Source of the DNA: a virus
DNA length: 64,000 bases
Strand: one strand, 5' to 3'
Virus record (IMG/VR): IMGVR_UViG_3300026484_000402
Coordinates: 16,341-80,340 of that record
The notes under the pieces were generated by a model, which worked only from the letters and a program-made list of their open reading frames with translations, searched no databases and was not told where the DNA came from. Below are positions 44,301 through 53,444 of the stretch, in pieces. Position 1 is the first letter of the stretch. Each line of letters opens with the position of its first letter. The position numbers were made by a program, and so were the translations under genes.

Positions 44301-44878
44301 TTTAATGTTAAAAACATATAATCTATAGATTCATCTTTATGATAAAAAACATCTTTAAAAGCTTTTACATTTAAGATTGAATTGTCCTCAAACTTAACAT
44401 ATGATACAGTTCCCGAAGTTACCGTTAATGTTTCAGTGGCTTTTGATAAAGTATTTATTTTTTCTTGTTGTATTATTTCTCTAACACTTAAAGCATTAGT
44501 GTTAAAACTATTTTTCTCTTGAATTTTATCCCAGGTTTTACTTTTTTTTAGAAAATTAACTTCAAGAAAATCGTAAAAATCTGAATATTTCTTAATAGAA
44601 TCATCCTCTGAAACCAAATTATTACATTTGATTTTAAAAACATCAGATTGCAATTCATATTCAACTCCCAGCAAGTCACCAGATATTTGTTTTAAATACC
44701 CATCTATATTGTTAGTAAATACTTTATTCAAAGTCACTCCTAATAAATTATTTTTTATATTGTTTTCATTTGTTAGCAATGTAAAAATTTTATCATATTG
44801 ATTAACGGCATCAGAAAGAGCTAATTTTAGCTCATCTAGAGTATAATTGCCGCTTAAAAGTAATTCAACGTTAGTCAT
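41384..44878 (-). CDS. Large structural protein, tail or baseplate
   Basis: This 1164-residue protein starts with a helical domain (LLLSGNYTLDELKLALSDAV), then a long beta-rich region of about residues 190-560 with Thr/Ser/Asp/Asn-rich strands (IVEIYVKYLLPEQTNTLDVN, KVELVNSSYTVDDDYPYEMD). A mostly helical C-terminal half follows. Size, composition and setting suggest a major tail or baseplate protein. It overlaps the preceding RCC1-like fibre gene by eight bases. No enzymatic motif was seen. Confidence 0.55.
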   Translation of the reverse strand: MTNVELLLSGNYTLDELKLALSDAVNQYDKIFTLLTNENNIKNNLLGVTLNKVFTNNIDGYLKQISGDLLGVEYELQSDVFKIKCNNLVSEDDSIKKYSDFYDFLEVNFLKKSKTWDKIQEKNSFNTNALSVREIIQQEKINTLSKATETLTVTSGTVSYVKFEDNSILNVKAFKDVFYHKDESIDYMFLTLNNLDGLFLDNSTFKEIKLNLTDSEITGSGCKISNFTETQAAQDAQNAIVEIYVKYLLPEQTNTLDVNGTAYSYTPTTDDTPDIVADTLGSNITEGIDGVSYATEAGYYSAAPIDDDNEVKLAWYYPTTETGLTINVSLTEDNSSEHDLEVNWDEENYTLEVVYASDGSDTIFPTIGEILDAVNNSSSPIKVELVNSSYTVDDDYPYEMDFTLEQTDSKLILTSEKTDLTVTGAPTDLFNISKIQSYADGKHQSGSIEVVKFRRGYVYYIKVDDTQYTIDTTNENNPDVNNEVALASKFVELINAGTLGTATNSSNKILLTLKDYTEHTISTSGEQDYVEPVSRNALVKYDVRNYAFQGTNLKLYKPQNSINTLNSPISLKESEDIMNTGIIFTSNAISDVRLKFDKENYKYYSKDDDDISTLYESVDEIINLTLINKNLLLQKKLEYISIYDSVIDADFYFQNASIVEKYGIFTAPKNQFIPSIQLKYFDEISLDDVQKTFLGMSDTHYSTMQNTFSNYMQEENIYTLHDLLTKQNINNIGPYVFKETDLKEVFKPYYGMLNVKEFNFKTYGKITLNDLSKKPELIKLFKNDTLLDNNNNEIQIDEYVLKHALMDLFLAQNAPNMLEQITVLLEVFFFDLNDVIIHLYSDTFRDVVLELDTPESAPAMDYGLDGTPEEAVVSFSTLYIRQYKTEINKTLDLDLNKITTQEYKNMSINEKALTLRILPAAIKATLKYDSGSKEVVLPLATSKHKIIETISIYDDMLLIDVVRNGYFATLGGFLSNRCTSGVSLKYKDTVWNALIKTFFIKDKDNIIGVQDSVSQIKILYDRFNGVDPWDFAALLGPTNNIYSSESALINLFIRIYESIKRNNIASSDYQDYFNGCIGTIFMNDDTATDILPYELFHMFLCSIGVMNDITEGDVLDIDLSKYDFEANIEQALGKNCNVTLNGTDLKLIYNDKNNLVLTNYIKET

Positions 44879-46613
44879 TAATATTACCTTCGAGTTGACT
44901 CAATCTGTTTTCAATTTCCTCAAATTTTACCTTATTGTTCTGATTTTGCGTTTTGAACTTATCTGCTAAGACAGTTAATGCATCTGAGATTGATTTAATA
45001 GCTTCTACATGCTTATTCATAGATTCAGCAACTTTAGTTTGCAATACAGCTGTATCTATATCTCTGTAAATTATTTCTTCAGGTAATAGCGACGTATCAA
45101 GCTCATCAGTAATTTCTGCTTCTAATAATTCGAAACTTGAAGCCCCTTTAATGTAAATTGCTAATTTACCAGTTTCAAAAGAAGGCTCTTCCACTGAGAG
45201 CATTTTTGTTTTTATTTCGATAAAATTTCCATTTATACTTTTAAACAATCTTAGACTTTTACCAAATGGAGTAAATGAAATTACAAGTTTATAAATATTA
45301 TTGTCAAAAGACAAGAATTCCTCAGGAATTACTGAAAATCCATCTACTAGAAAACTATTTTTAGGTTGTGCTTTAAAATTATAAGCGAGGTCTGCTCCAT
45401 TAGGATGTTTTACAATACAATACCCTTTAATATTGTTTGCCAAGACTTCAAACATAGTATCCTTTTCAGTCGATTCAACAATTACTGGTGTTTGTTCGCC
45501 AAGAGAATTTACCCCATAAACCACATCTGAAGTAACATTGTATGTTTGCACTCCAAATACTACATTAAAAATATCGTTTCTCGCCAATTCTGGATATTTT
45601 GCAAAAGATTGTTTATTGTTTACACTTTCTTGATAAGTTACTATATCCAAGGAAATGCCGCTATGTTTATTATCTCTATCTACAAAAAGATAATTTCCAT
45701 TTTCATCAACAAATGACCATACAGGATATTTTAATGAAAGCTCAATCTCTTCTTCATTGTAAATTTTAACCACCCCATTTAAAGAAACAATATAATATTT
45801 TCCATTGGCAAGTTGCGCATCTTGCACTTCATTTTCAGTATTAACTGTACCATCAATAAAGTTGAAAAAATACAAATTATTGTCAATATCTATTAATGTT
45901 AATGAATTTTTAAACGCTTTGATTGTTTTGTATGTTAGTGTGGTATCAACAGCAGAATAATCTCCATCTCCCCAAATTGAAATTTTGCCGTTTGCTTTTT
46001 TAATTATTATAAAATCGCTTCCTGCAAATATTTTTACCGGAGCATCTGTTGAACTATCATAATCATTTACAGTATCGGGAACTGATACATTATTACCAGC
46101 GCTTTTACCGTTTACAATTACTATGTTTTTATTTTCATCAGTGTTTTTATAGATATATGCAATAAACCCGTCTCCGGTTGCAACATCTATTACATTATCA
46201 GGCTGATTATCAATTTGCCCATTACTATTGTCACCATAAACATAAACATTACCGTTAATTAACGCTACTTTATTAGTCGAACTCCCATCTAGTTTTAAAT
46301 TTTGGAAATCAATTTCATTAAAAGCGGTTTTTTCTTCTCCATCAACAATTAATTTTTTCTCACTGTTAATATAGATTTTTTCATCTCCATCAAACCAATA
46401 CGGTGCAGGTAATTCTGTTTCAACATAAGGGTCAGCTTTAAATAAAAAAACAACGCTTTTGTTTACAGATAAATCAAATGTATCATTTGAAACAATTCCT
46501 GTGTTATAGTCTTGATTTTTTACATTATTTAAATAGATTCCGCCATTTTCTGTTAATACAGCAGTAGCTCCTACTACAGAGAAATCACTATTGGTTAATT
46601 TTTGGGTCGCCAT
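44871..46613 (-). CDS. RCC1-like beta-propeller fibre protein
   Basis: This 580-residue protein has RCC1-type repeats in its first half: VYVYGDNSNGQIDNQPDNVI, DVATGDGFIAYIYKNT and KISIWGDGDYSAVD follow the V.VWGdN..GQlG...VvdVa.G. pattern of seven-bladed propellers. A jelly-roll-like part follows. The last 60 residues form a coiled coil (VEAIKSISDALTVLADKFKT, IENRLSQLEGNIND) that would trimerise the fibre. RCC1-like repeats in phages are found in fibres and probably bind host surface ligands. Confidence 0.65.
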   Translation of the reverse strand: MATQKLTNSDFSVVGATAVLTENGGIYLNNVKNQDYNTGIVSNDTFDLSVNKSVVFLFKADPYVETELPAPYWFDGDEKIYINSEKKLIVDGEEKTAFNEIDFQNLKLDGSSTNKVALINGNVYVYGDNSNGQIDNQPDNVIDVATGDGFIAYIYKNTDENKNIVIVNGKSAGNNVSVPDTVNDYDSSTDAPVKIFAGSDFIIIKKANGKISIWGDGDYSAVDTTLTYKTIKAFKNSLTLIDIDNNLYFFNFIDGTVNTENEVQDAQLANGKYYIVSLNGVVKIYNEEEIELSLKYPVWSFVDENGNYLFVDRDNKHSGISLDIVTYQESVNNKQSFAKYPELARNDIFNVVFGVQTYNVTSDVVYGVNSLGEQTPVIVESTEKDTMFEVLANNIKGYCIVKHPNGADLAYNFKAQPKNSFLVDGFSVIPEEFLSFDNNIYKLVISFTPFGKSLRLFKSINGNFIEIKTKMLSVEEPSFETGKLAIYIKGASSFELLEAEITDELDTSLLPEEIIYRDIDTAVLQTKVAESMNKHVEAIKSISDALTVLADKFKTQNQNNKVKFEEIENRLSQLEGNIND

Positions 46614-46625
46614 ATTTTTTCCTTA

Positions 46626-46955
46626 TTATTTATTTTTCCCAATCGCCTCTATAACTTTATTGGCTATTTTATCACCTAGCACATCTGCTATTTTTACTAA
46701 ATTTGCAATATCTGTATTTCCAGCTTCTTCAGCTACTTTTATTAAACCGTCAAGGGAATTAACTTTGTCTATTTCTGTAGCTATTTTTTCAATTGATTGA
46801 CTTACTTTATTTACAGTTTCAATTTCAAGATTTAAATCATCAAGTTCAACTGCTTTCTTTTCTGATGCTTCTTTTTGTAGGTTTACATCAGGTTTAGTCT
46901 CTTCTGATTTTACTTCTTCTTTTATGTTTTGGATAAATTCTTGAAAAGAATGCAT
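46626..46955 (-). CDS. Small helical virion protein with KxA motifs
   Basis: This 109-residue protein is helical and acidic, opening MHSFQEFIQNIKEEVKSEE, somewhat like the T4 capsid-targeting signal (MKTYQEFI..). It contains LQKEAS, IEKIAT, LIKVAE and LVKIAD, four copies of the K-x-A motif. It has its own TTGCTA/TATTAT promoter (46977-47005). These features suggest an internal or packaged protein processed by a head protease, but this is inference. Confidence 0.6.
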   Translation of the reverse strand: MHSFQEFIQNIKEEVKSEETKPDVNLQKEASEKKAVELDDLNLEIETVNKVSQSIEKIATEIDKVNSLDGLIKVAEEAGNTDIANLVKIADVLGDKIANKVIEAIGKNK

Positions 46956-46976
46956 GACAAATCCTTTTTTTGTTAA

Positions 46977-47005
46977 ATAATATCAAAAAATAAGGGTATT
47001 AGCAA
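46977..47005 (-). promoter_or_regulatory. Promoter of 46955 gene
   Basis: On the minus strand TTGCTA (47005-47000), a 17-base spacer and TATTAT (46982-46977) precede ATG 46955. The -35 hexamer and spacer length match those of the promoter at 59404-59432. Confidence 0.55.
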
Positions 47006-47028
47006 GAAAAAAAGAAAGAAAGAAATCG

Positions 47029-48978
47029 TTAGAGATTTGAAAGATAATTGTATTTTCTGATTTTACCACCAAAAATAACATAAATATATTTATCTTCATT
47101 AACGGTTTCTACATTGATTACATCATTACCAAGCTGAATATCTTTTACATCTGTTACTGTTGTCACATTACCATCGGCGTCTTTATACCACAAAGTATTT
47201 GTTTTATCTAAAACAAACAGATGTTCATTTAAAGAAAGGGCTTTTACAATTCCGTTAGATACTGCTGATGATTTAACGTTGTTATCGTTATCTACAATCT
47301 TATAATCATCAAAAATATCTGAGTCTACCAATTCGCTATCTGTAATTTCTTTTACAGCATTGCTGTTTAATACAGCGATAATTTTATCTCCTACAGGAAA
47401 TACATTAGCAATATCTGTTATATTCGCTGTCGCTATAGTTGAAACTGATTTTGCATTGTATGCTGTTTCACCAAGAACTACAATTTTATCTTCAGCTTGA
47501 ACTAATGTTACAGTGTTGTATAGGATTACCAATTTGATTTTTTTAATATCAAATTTTTCCTCTGTATAATATTTGTTGTCTTTCAGTTTTCCATCTACAG
47601 TAACAATAACCATATGGTTTTTATTTGTTCCAGCATAACTTATATCAACATTTGACGCCATCGTAAAATACAAATACATATCACTATTGTTAAATTTAAT
47701 TTTTCTATCCATTGAAATAGCGCCAAATTTATCATCGTCAATATACATAGGGGCTACTACATATTCACCAAAGTCAATAGCATTTCCTGCAACACTAAAG
47801 GTGTCACTTGTTTCATCAGGGAATACAACGTCAAAATATTTTGCATTACCATTGTTATCTATAGCCACAATTCTCACTTTGTCATCATATTGCTGTCCAT
47901 ATACAATGTTTTTAAAAATAGAAACAGCATAATATGTTTTCATAAAGTCTTCATAAATAAGCTCCATTATAGAAGAATCTTTTACAAGGTTTAATAAATC
48001 AGGATTATTAACTAAAGATTCGAAATATTCTCTATAACTGTCTTCATATACAAATTGAGAAAATGTTAGATTTACATCAAGATGATAATATTGGCTAAGC
48101 AATAGACCTAGAAAAGCATCGTTATTAACAACTGCTTTATAAAGCTTGCTTTCTTTACCTGCTTTATTTACAACTTCAAATACACACAGAGCTTCTCTTA
48201 TTTCGTTATCACTGCTCATTTGGGCAATAAGTTCTTCACTGTCGGCTATAGTTGCTATATCTGATTCTCCAGAAAGAAACATTGCTCTACCAATTAAACC
48301 GAATGAACTATCAAGAGTAATATTTCTACTTGCATCTTCTGATAGTACAATAGAAAATGTAGTTGCTCTTGAGACCAGTTCTTCGAGAGTTGAAAATTTA
48401 TTATATGTTTCAAGCCCTGCTTCTTTTACTGCTATCTTAACATATGCAAGTTCAACATTTTTATAAGCATCCTGAACCTTGTTAGGATACGTGCTTTTTA
48501 CATACTCCCATAACTCATTATTTACTAGAAGATTATCCCAAAAAGTATCAACGTTATATAATGCCCTCTCAAAAAACAAATCATTTTGTTTGAATATTTC
48601 ATCTATTACATCTTGAGTAAAGAATATCTCATTAAAATGTGCATTCGTAAAAATGCTGTCTCCAAATTTTTTAATTGAGATTATATATAATTTTCCATTT
48701 ATTTCAACCTCAGTATCGCTTTTCTTGTCTACAGTAGTCCCCTCCGGTTGACTAGCTATAAAAGCATCCATCAAACTTTGTTGCAATTTCTTAATTACAT
48801 CTTCTGACATTTTAAATTCGAGCAATTGCTGTAACTTTTTTCTTAATACTGAAGAATCAACAAAATTCTTTAATTCTTCAACAGTTGAGTTTTCGTCATA
48901 TAAATTGTCTAATATAGACATATCAGGCAATTGATTTATTACATCATTATCTGTAATAGTTGTTGTAAAGTCTGCCAT
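47029..48978 (-). CDS. Fibre protein with C-terminal propeller-like repeats
   Basis: This 649-residue protein has an N-terminal helical region with short repeat-like units (ESDIATIADSEELIAQMSSD, YESLVNNPDLLNLVKDS-like) typical of phage fibres. A C-terminal half with blade-like strands follows (DKIVVLGETAYNAKSVSTIA, VFPVGDKIIAVLNSNAVKE, SLNEHLFVLDKTNTLWYKDA), resembling a weak RCC1-type propeller. It shares style with 44871-46613 and heads the receptor-binding cluster behind the -10 box at 48993-48998. Confidence 0.55.
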   Translation of the reverse strand: MADFTTTITDNDVINQLPDMSILDNLYDENSTVEELKNFVDSSVLRKKLQQLLEFKMSEDVIKKLQQSLMDAFIASQPEGTTVDKKSDTEVEINGKLYIISIKKFGDSIFTNAHFNEIFFTQDVIDEIFKQNDLFFERALYNVDTFWDNLLVNNELWEYVKSTYPNKVQDAYKNVELAYVKIAVKEAGLETYNKFSTLEELVSRATTFSIVLSEDASRNITLDSSFGLIGRAMFLSGESDIATIADSEELIAQMSSDNEIREALCVFEVVNKAGKESKLYKAVVNNDAFLGLLLSQYYHLDVNLTFSQFVYEDSYREYFESLVNNPDLLNLVKDSSIMELIYEDFMKTYYAVSIFKNIVYGQQYDDKVRIVAIDNNGNAKYFDVVFPDETSDTFSVAGNAIDFGEYVVAPMYIDDDKFGAISMDRKIKFNNSDMYLYFTMASNVDISYAGTNKNHMVIVTVDGKLKDNKYYTEEKFDIKKIKLVILYNTVTLVQAEDKIVVLGETAYNAKSVSTIATANITDIANVFPVGDKIIAVLNSNAVKEITDSELVDSDIFDDYKIVDNDNNVKSSAVSNGIVKALSLNEHLFVLDKTNTLWYKDADGNVTTVTDVKDIQLGNDVINVETVNEDKYIYVIFGGKIRKYNYLSNL

Positions 48979-48992
48979 TTTATCTCCTTTAT

Positions 48993-48998
48993 ATTATA
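48993..48998 (-). promoter_or_regulatory. -10 element before 48978
   Basis: The minus strand reads TTTGTATAATATAAAGGAG, a TATAAT 12 bases before the ribosome site of the gene starting at 48978. No clear -35 is seen. Confidence 0.4.
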
Positions 48999-49006
48999 CA
49001 AATTGT

Positions 49007-49360
49007 TTATTCATTGTTTTGATTATCATTTATAGCTTTATCCCAATCGTTGTTCGGATTATATGAGCCATCAAGATTGTTGTCAGGGATTTGATGATAA
49101 AGACCTACTATGTCACAATCTATAGCTGCTGGCGACACTGCTCCAAAAGCATTAAATAAATTGTATTTCAATAAATCAATCTCTTGATTAATATTTATAA
49201 TTTGTTTTTTATCAGCTATATATTTTTTTTCACTATCGGGGGTCTCATAAATATAAGTCTCCCCTTTTCTAAGGTCTATAATCATGCAAGGATAAAGGAG
49301 AGAATCTCTCTCCAGTTCATAAATAGGCTCTACACCAGCCCCTATTAAATACATTTGCAT
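49007..49360 (-). CDS. Hypothetical small protein in fibre cluster
   Basis: This 117-residue protein begins MQMYLIGAGVEPIYELERDS and ends in an Asn/Asp-rich tail (NNDWDKAINDNQNNE). It appears alpha/beta in the first 90 residues. No motif is recognised. It may be a fibre-attachment or trimerisation accessory, given its neighbours. Confidence 0.55.
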   Translation of the reverse strand: MQMYLIGAGVEPIYELERDSLLYPCMIIDLRKGETYIYETPDSEKKYIADKKQIININQEIDLLKYNLFNAFGAVSPAAIDCDIVGLYHQIPDNNLDGSYNPNNDWDKAINDNQNNE

Positions 49361-49370
49361 GGTTAACTCC

Positions 49371-49979
49371 TTATCCGACTACTTCAAAATCACTGTCGTC
49401 ACTTGTATTTATTGCTTGCTTAATTTCTTCAATTTTCCCATCAAGATAATTTGTGCTATCCTCTATCTTTGTGCCTAGGTCATCTGTCGTATACTGCACA
49501 ACTTCAACGAATGCCGCAAGATTTCTCAAATCGATAGAAGGATTGCTTATTACAACATTATATTTACCAGGGTTTGGGATGTTAACAGGAATTTTATATA
49601 TACCTGTGTTTCCAACTTGAGTTAATGTACTGTTATAAGCAATATCGGCAACCAATTCTTTTCTGACTTTAATTGTCCCGCTATCCACGCTCTCAATATA
49701 ATACATATTTCCATTTTCGTCTTTAAACACCATTCCATCGGTAAGCGTACTATCATCTGAAACTTTGATAGTTTTAGTTCCCTTAGGTGCTTCTTCAGCA
49801 ACTGTTGCTGTAGCTGGGCTATCAACAGCCTCTATTACTTCTGTTACACTTACATTAGTTTGTGATACGCTACCATCTGCAAGATTAATTGTTTTAACAT
49901 TAAAATTCTCTACACCAAAATATTTTTGTTTACTATTTATTGTTAATTCAAAATCTTGTCCTGCTTTTGCTAAAATCAT
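49371..49979 (-). CDS. Beta-rich virion protein
   Basis: This 202-residue protein is almost entirely beta, with strands such as DFELTINSKQKYFGVENFNV, KGTKTIKVSDDSTLTDGMVF and GKYNVVISNPSIDLRN, and ends in a coil (YLDGKIEEIKQAINTS). This Ig-like plus C-terminal-coil layout is common in fibre-base or decoration proteins. It sits ahead of the 147-residue gene below with matching spacing. Confidence 0.6.
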   Translation of the reverse strand: MILAKAGQDFELTINSKQKYFGVENFNVKTINLADGSVSQTNVSVTEVIEAVDSPATATVAEEAPKGTKTIKVSDDSTLTDGMVFKDENGNMYYIESVDSGTIKVRKELVADIAYNSTLTQVGNTGIYKIPVNIPNPGKYNVVISNPSIDLRNLAAFVEVVQYTTDDLGTKIEDSTNYLDGKIEEIKQAINTSDDSDFEVVG

Positions 49980-50004
49980 TTGTACTCCTTATCTGTTTTT
50001 TATT

Positions 50005-50448
50005 TTATCCTGAAATTGTCCAACCATCGTCACTGTCTTCAATAACTGTGGTTGAACCAGTTCCAGTTCCTGTCTCTGTAATGTTATTATACACAGTAGT
50101 TGGAACAATGTCTATTATGTTCGATACAACTGATTTTATTAAAACGTTATAATTCCCTAAAGTTCTTGTAAATGGAGAGCCCTGGTCGTCACTATATAAA
50201 TTACCTTTTACTGTTAATGTATGATTAGCCTCATAGGGTCTTATCTTCCAACCGTTCATAAGAAAATAAGTTATTCCTAATTTAGTATCGCCTATAGGGT
50301 CTCCTCCAACATATCTCATTGCAAGAGGATATTTTAAATTTTGAGGGTTTGATAACCATACTTTCCAATTGTAATACATCTTTCTTACATCTATAAAATC
50401 TTCGCCATTATCCATAATGATTAATTTATTTTGTCCGTCAAACGTCAT
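50005..50448 (-). CDS. Conserved-type virion protein (fibre or tail)
   Basis: This 147-residue protein carries a recognisable order of segments seen in phage virion proteins: VRKMYYNWKVWLSNPQNLKY, PLAMRYVGGDPIGD, TYFLMNGWKIRPYEANHTLT and VKGNLYSDDQGSPF (YS.WK.W...N.KY..A....G.P, TFFL.NGW.IRP.E..H.L.V.GNL). A Gly/Ser/Thr tail ends it. I recall the pattern from tail/fibre-associated proteins, but cannot name the family with certainty. Confidence 0.55.
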   Translation of the reverse strand: MTFDGQNKLIIMDNGEDFIDVRKMYYNWKVWLSNPQNLKYPLAMRYVGGDPIGDTKLGITYFLMNGWKIRPYEANHTLTVKGNLYSDDQGSPFTRTLGNYNVLIKSVVSNIIDIVPTTVYNNITETGTGTGSTTVIEDSDDGWTISG

Positions 50449-50458
50449 TTTATCTCCT

Positions 50459-51646
50459 TTAATGTATTCTTAGATTTTTAACGTATCCACAATCAGAACC
50501 ACTTGTATAACTAGAATCTTTAGTATATAAAAATTTAATATCAGCTGGTCCATTAATTTCATAAGAATAATGGTGCCAGCCAGTATATCCGCTTATTGCT
50601 ATTTTCTGAACGCCATTTATATAAAAACGCATACAATCATATCCATATTCAGAAGAAACATTCATATCAAATTCAATTTTTTTGATATAAGAAAAATGTC
50701 TATATATACCAGAACTTTGGTAGTCATCAATTGATGGGTCAGTATGAAAAGCACAACATTTATCCCAAATAGCTTTTTTTGTTCCAGCTTGTTTCCAATA
50801 AAAATCAAATTCTGTTTTTGTTTCCAAGAAAGAAAATATTAGCTGCTTACCATTATAATAATAATTATCTTTCTCTTTAACAAGAATATTTTTCCTAGTT
50901 AAAATATCTTTTATTTCATAAAAAAACATTTTATTTTTAATGTTGATTTCTGGTATTCGGATAAGAAAATCAAGAGGAGTTATCATATTTAAAATTTGTA
51001 AATAAGTCTTGCCTTTATGTTCAGGAAAATATAACCAAAATATTTCATCTAGCGTCATATTTTCATAATTTAAACTTTGAACATCAATTGCCCAAGGAGC
51101 CACATTTATTTTACTTGTATCAGTTGACACAATTATCTTTTTATCAGGATTTAACCCTTGTAAAACGGTTTCTTTATCAACGTTATTCATTTCATCAACA
51201 TTATTATAATCTTTTATAGTGTTTATTGCTTTTGTTTTAGCTAAAACACCAAACAACACACTTTCTTTATTTAAACACAAATCTTTTTCATCTATAAAGT
51301 CCAGAACTTTATCGTCTCCGTATTTTTTAACATTCTGCCAGAAATCTTTACTTTTAAACAATGGAATTAAATCTTGTTTATAATTCTCATATAAAAACTT
51401 TAACACCTTGTAAGAAAAAATATTTTTTAAGTTAACACAATTTGGATTATTTGCATTTGTTGTTTTATCTATAGGCCAATTTAGAACGGTGCCTACATTA
51501 GTTGATTGAGGTCTTAAATTAAACAAGGCATCTAAAATTTCAATTCTTGTTTCTTTATCATTTAATATGGAAATAATTTCATCTTCGCTTTTATTGTTGA
51601 GAATTTTAAGGGTTGAAATAATTTTTATTGTCTTATAATTATACAT
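50459..51646 (-). CDS. Fibre protein with C-terminal lectin-like domain
   Basis: This 395-residue protein has helical repeat-like segments in its N-terminal part (SKDFWQNVKKYGDDKVLDFI) and a C-terminal beta domain of about 110 residues ending YGYDCMRFYINGVQKIAISG, YTGWHHYSYEINGPADIKFL and SGSDCGYVKNLRI. That end has the shape of LamG/MAM-like sugar-binding domains. It overlaps its upstream neighbour by eight bases and shares fibre-type repeats with it, so the two probably belong to one receptor-binding set. Confidence 0.55.
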   Translation of the reverse strand: MYNYKTIKIISTLKILNNKSEDEIISILNDKETRIEILDALFNLRPQSTNVGTVLNWPIDKTTNANNPNCVNLKNIFSYKVLKFLYENYKQDLIPLFKSKDFWQNVKKYGDDKVLDFIDEKDLCLNKESVLFGVLAKTKAINTIKDYNNVDEMNNVDKETVLQGLNPDKKIIVSTDTSKINVAPWAIDVQSLNYENMTLDEIFWLYFPEHKGKTYLQILNMITPLDFLIRIPEINIKNKMFFYEIKDILTRKNILVKEKDNYYYNGKQLIFSFLETKTEFDFYWKQAGTKKAIWDKCCAFHTDPSIDDYQSSGIYRHFSYIKKIEFDMNVSSEYGYDCMRFYINGVQKIAISGYTGWHHYSYEINGPADIKFLYTKDSSYTSGSDCGYVKNLRIH

Positions 51647-53444
51647 TATCTTCTCCCTCTAAAAGATACAATAAAGATACTTCTTCTTCTGACAACATTG
51701 TATTATATATTCTAAGTTTTTTCAATCTGCCTTTATAATATGAGTGAAACCCTTCGTAAGGGGTACGTATAGCCCCTAATATTGTATAGTATTTTTCAAC
51801 AAATTCAGCTGCTATATTTGAAGTTTCCCCTTTACAAACTCCATCTATATAAAATTTAATTATTTTACGATTCCCCATAATAACAACTTGATGCCATTGT
51901 TTAGAATTAACATAATAAGCTCTTCCATATCCACTATCAAACCATCTGTCTGCCCTCAATGAAAAACCTAATTTATTTTCTCCTGCAGTTATTGTAATAT
52001 AATCAAGATAATGAGTTGTTCCAAAAATTACACCACCTGAAAAATCTTTTACCCATAAAGATACAGTAAAATTATTATTATAAATATCTGTAGGAGTATT
52101 AAGAGTATAACATCTAGTACCAGAAAATAACAAACTTTTATCTTCAATTGAAACATATCTTGGAGAAATAGAATATCTATTTTTAACTTCTCTAAAATCT
52201 TTTGTAAAAGGGAAAAATGCTATTTCTTCTTTATTTATCATTTTAAAAACAGAAGGGGTATATATTTTTGAATAATTTACGTTTTTGATATTCAAATCAC
52301 GTGTTATGATTTCATCATAATCAATCATAGCATTTCCATAATTTGTTTGAATGTTATCTTCTGTTTTCCATGTATATTTATTTGGAGATTCTTTGATTAT
52401 GAATTTATACTTTTTATTAACATCAACAAATAAAGCCAATTCTGAATCTTTTATATCTTTGTGTGTTAAAGATTTTAAATCACCATTTACATCAATATAA
52501 ATATAGTCTTTTATTTTTTCATCATAACATACAGGTAGTATTTCTTTAAATGAGGCAATAACAGTTTTATTGTAACCGTTTACATCATCTCCCTCTAACG
52601 TAAAAACTTCATTAGCATCTCTGGTAATCGTTTTTTTTGTATTATCTTCTATTGTCCAATATGGATGATGGTGAAAATCAAATATTTTTAAAAACTTAAA
52701 ATTATCATATGTTTTACAAGCGGAAAACACCTTTTTTGTTGAAAAAAAATATTTAGGAATAAAAGTTTCTTCAATCTCATAAATATTTTTATTTGAAACA
52801 TTTTCAACTTTTCTTAGATATTCTGTATATAAATCTAGAAAACTAAATAAAACTACCATCTTCTCATAATTTGTATTTTGAATATAGTCTGGAATTAATA
52901 TATACTCATAATATTGTTTATCATTTTTGTTCAAAAGAAAATTAGTAATTAATTTAAAATCATTTACATCAAATATGTTTCTTAATATTTTTTTACCAAT
53001 TTTATAGTTTTGTATAGTTTTTAACAGGTTCACTGAATTATTTGTTTTTAAGAAATCTCTAAGTTTATAAATATCATCTGTGATAAAATCTAAATTATTT
53101 TTATAAAAAGCATAATGAAACAATATGTGTTCGTCTTCGTCTGCTGCTTTTTCAATTAGGTCTTCATTTGTAATAAAGAAATCGTTTATATTGTTTTCTT
53201 TTAAACATTTCCAAAATCCATATAATTTTAAGAAGTCAATAATTAAATTATTATCAATAAGCCAATTTACAAAATCGTCAGTTACCAAATGTTTATTTTT
53301 TACAAGAAGTAAACTATTAACATTTGAATTATTATCAATCCCATTCTGAATTTCTTTTTTTATTTTTGATATTGATTCTTCTGAAAAAGTGGGATATTCA
53401 TCTAGAAGGGTATAAAAAATAGATTTTGAACATTCATATTTCAT
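51639..53444 (-). CDS. LamG-domain tail fibre protein
   Basis: This 601-residue protein has a helical N-terminal body and a C-terminal concanavalin-like/LamG domain of about 190 residues: FTVSLWVKDFSGGVIFG, YYVNSKQWHQVVIMGN, KFYIDGVCKGETSN and GRLKKLRIYNTMLSEEEVSL, the standard end of LamGL domains (..L.D.RIYN..LS..EI..LY). It should bind host glycans. It overlaps both neighbours, forming a fibre set with the genes at 50459 and 53441. Confidence 0.75.
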   Translation of the reverse strand: MKYECSKSIFYTLLDEYPTFSEESISKIKKEIQNGIDNNSNVNSLLLVKNKHLVTDDFVNWLIDNNLIIDFLKLYGFWKCLKENNINDFFITNEDLIEKAADEDEHILFHYAFYKNNLDFITDDIYKLRDFLKTNNSVNLLKTIQNYKIGKKILRNIFDVNDFKLITNFLLNKNDKQYYEYILIPDYIQNTNYEKMVVLFSFLDLYTEYLRKVENVSNKNIYEIEETFIPKYFFSTKKVFSACKTYDNFKFLKIFDFHHHPYWTIEDNTKKTITRDANEVFTLEGDDVNGYNKTVIASFKEILPVCYDEKIKDYIYIDVNGDLKSLTHKDIKDSELALFVDVNKKYKFIIKESPNKYTWKTEDNIQTNYGNAMIDYDEIITRDLNIKNVNYSKIYTPSVFKMINKEEIAFFPFTKDFREVKNRYSISPRYVSIEDKSLLFSGTRCYTLNTPTDIYNNNFTVSLWVKDFSGGVIFGTTHYLDYITITAGENKLGFSLRADRWFDSGYGRAYYVNSKQWHQVVIMGNRKIIKFYIDGVCKGETSNIAAEFVEKYYTILGAIRTPYEGFHSYYKGRLKKLRIYNTMLSEEEVSLLYLLEGEDNV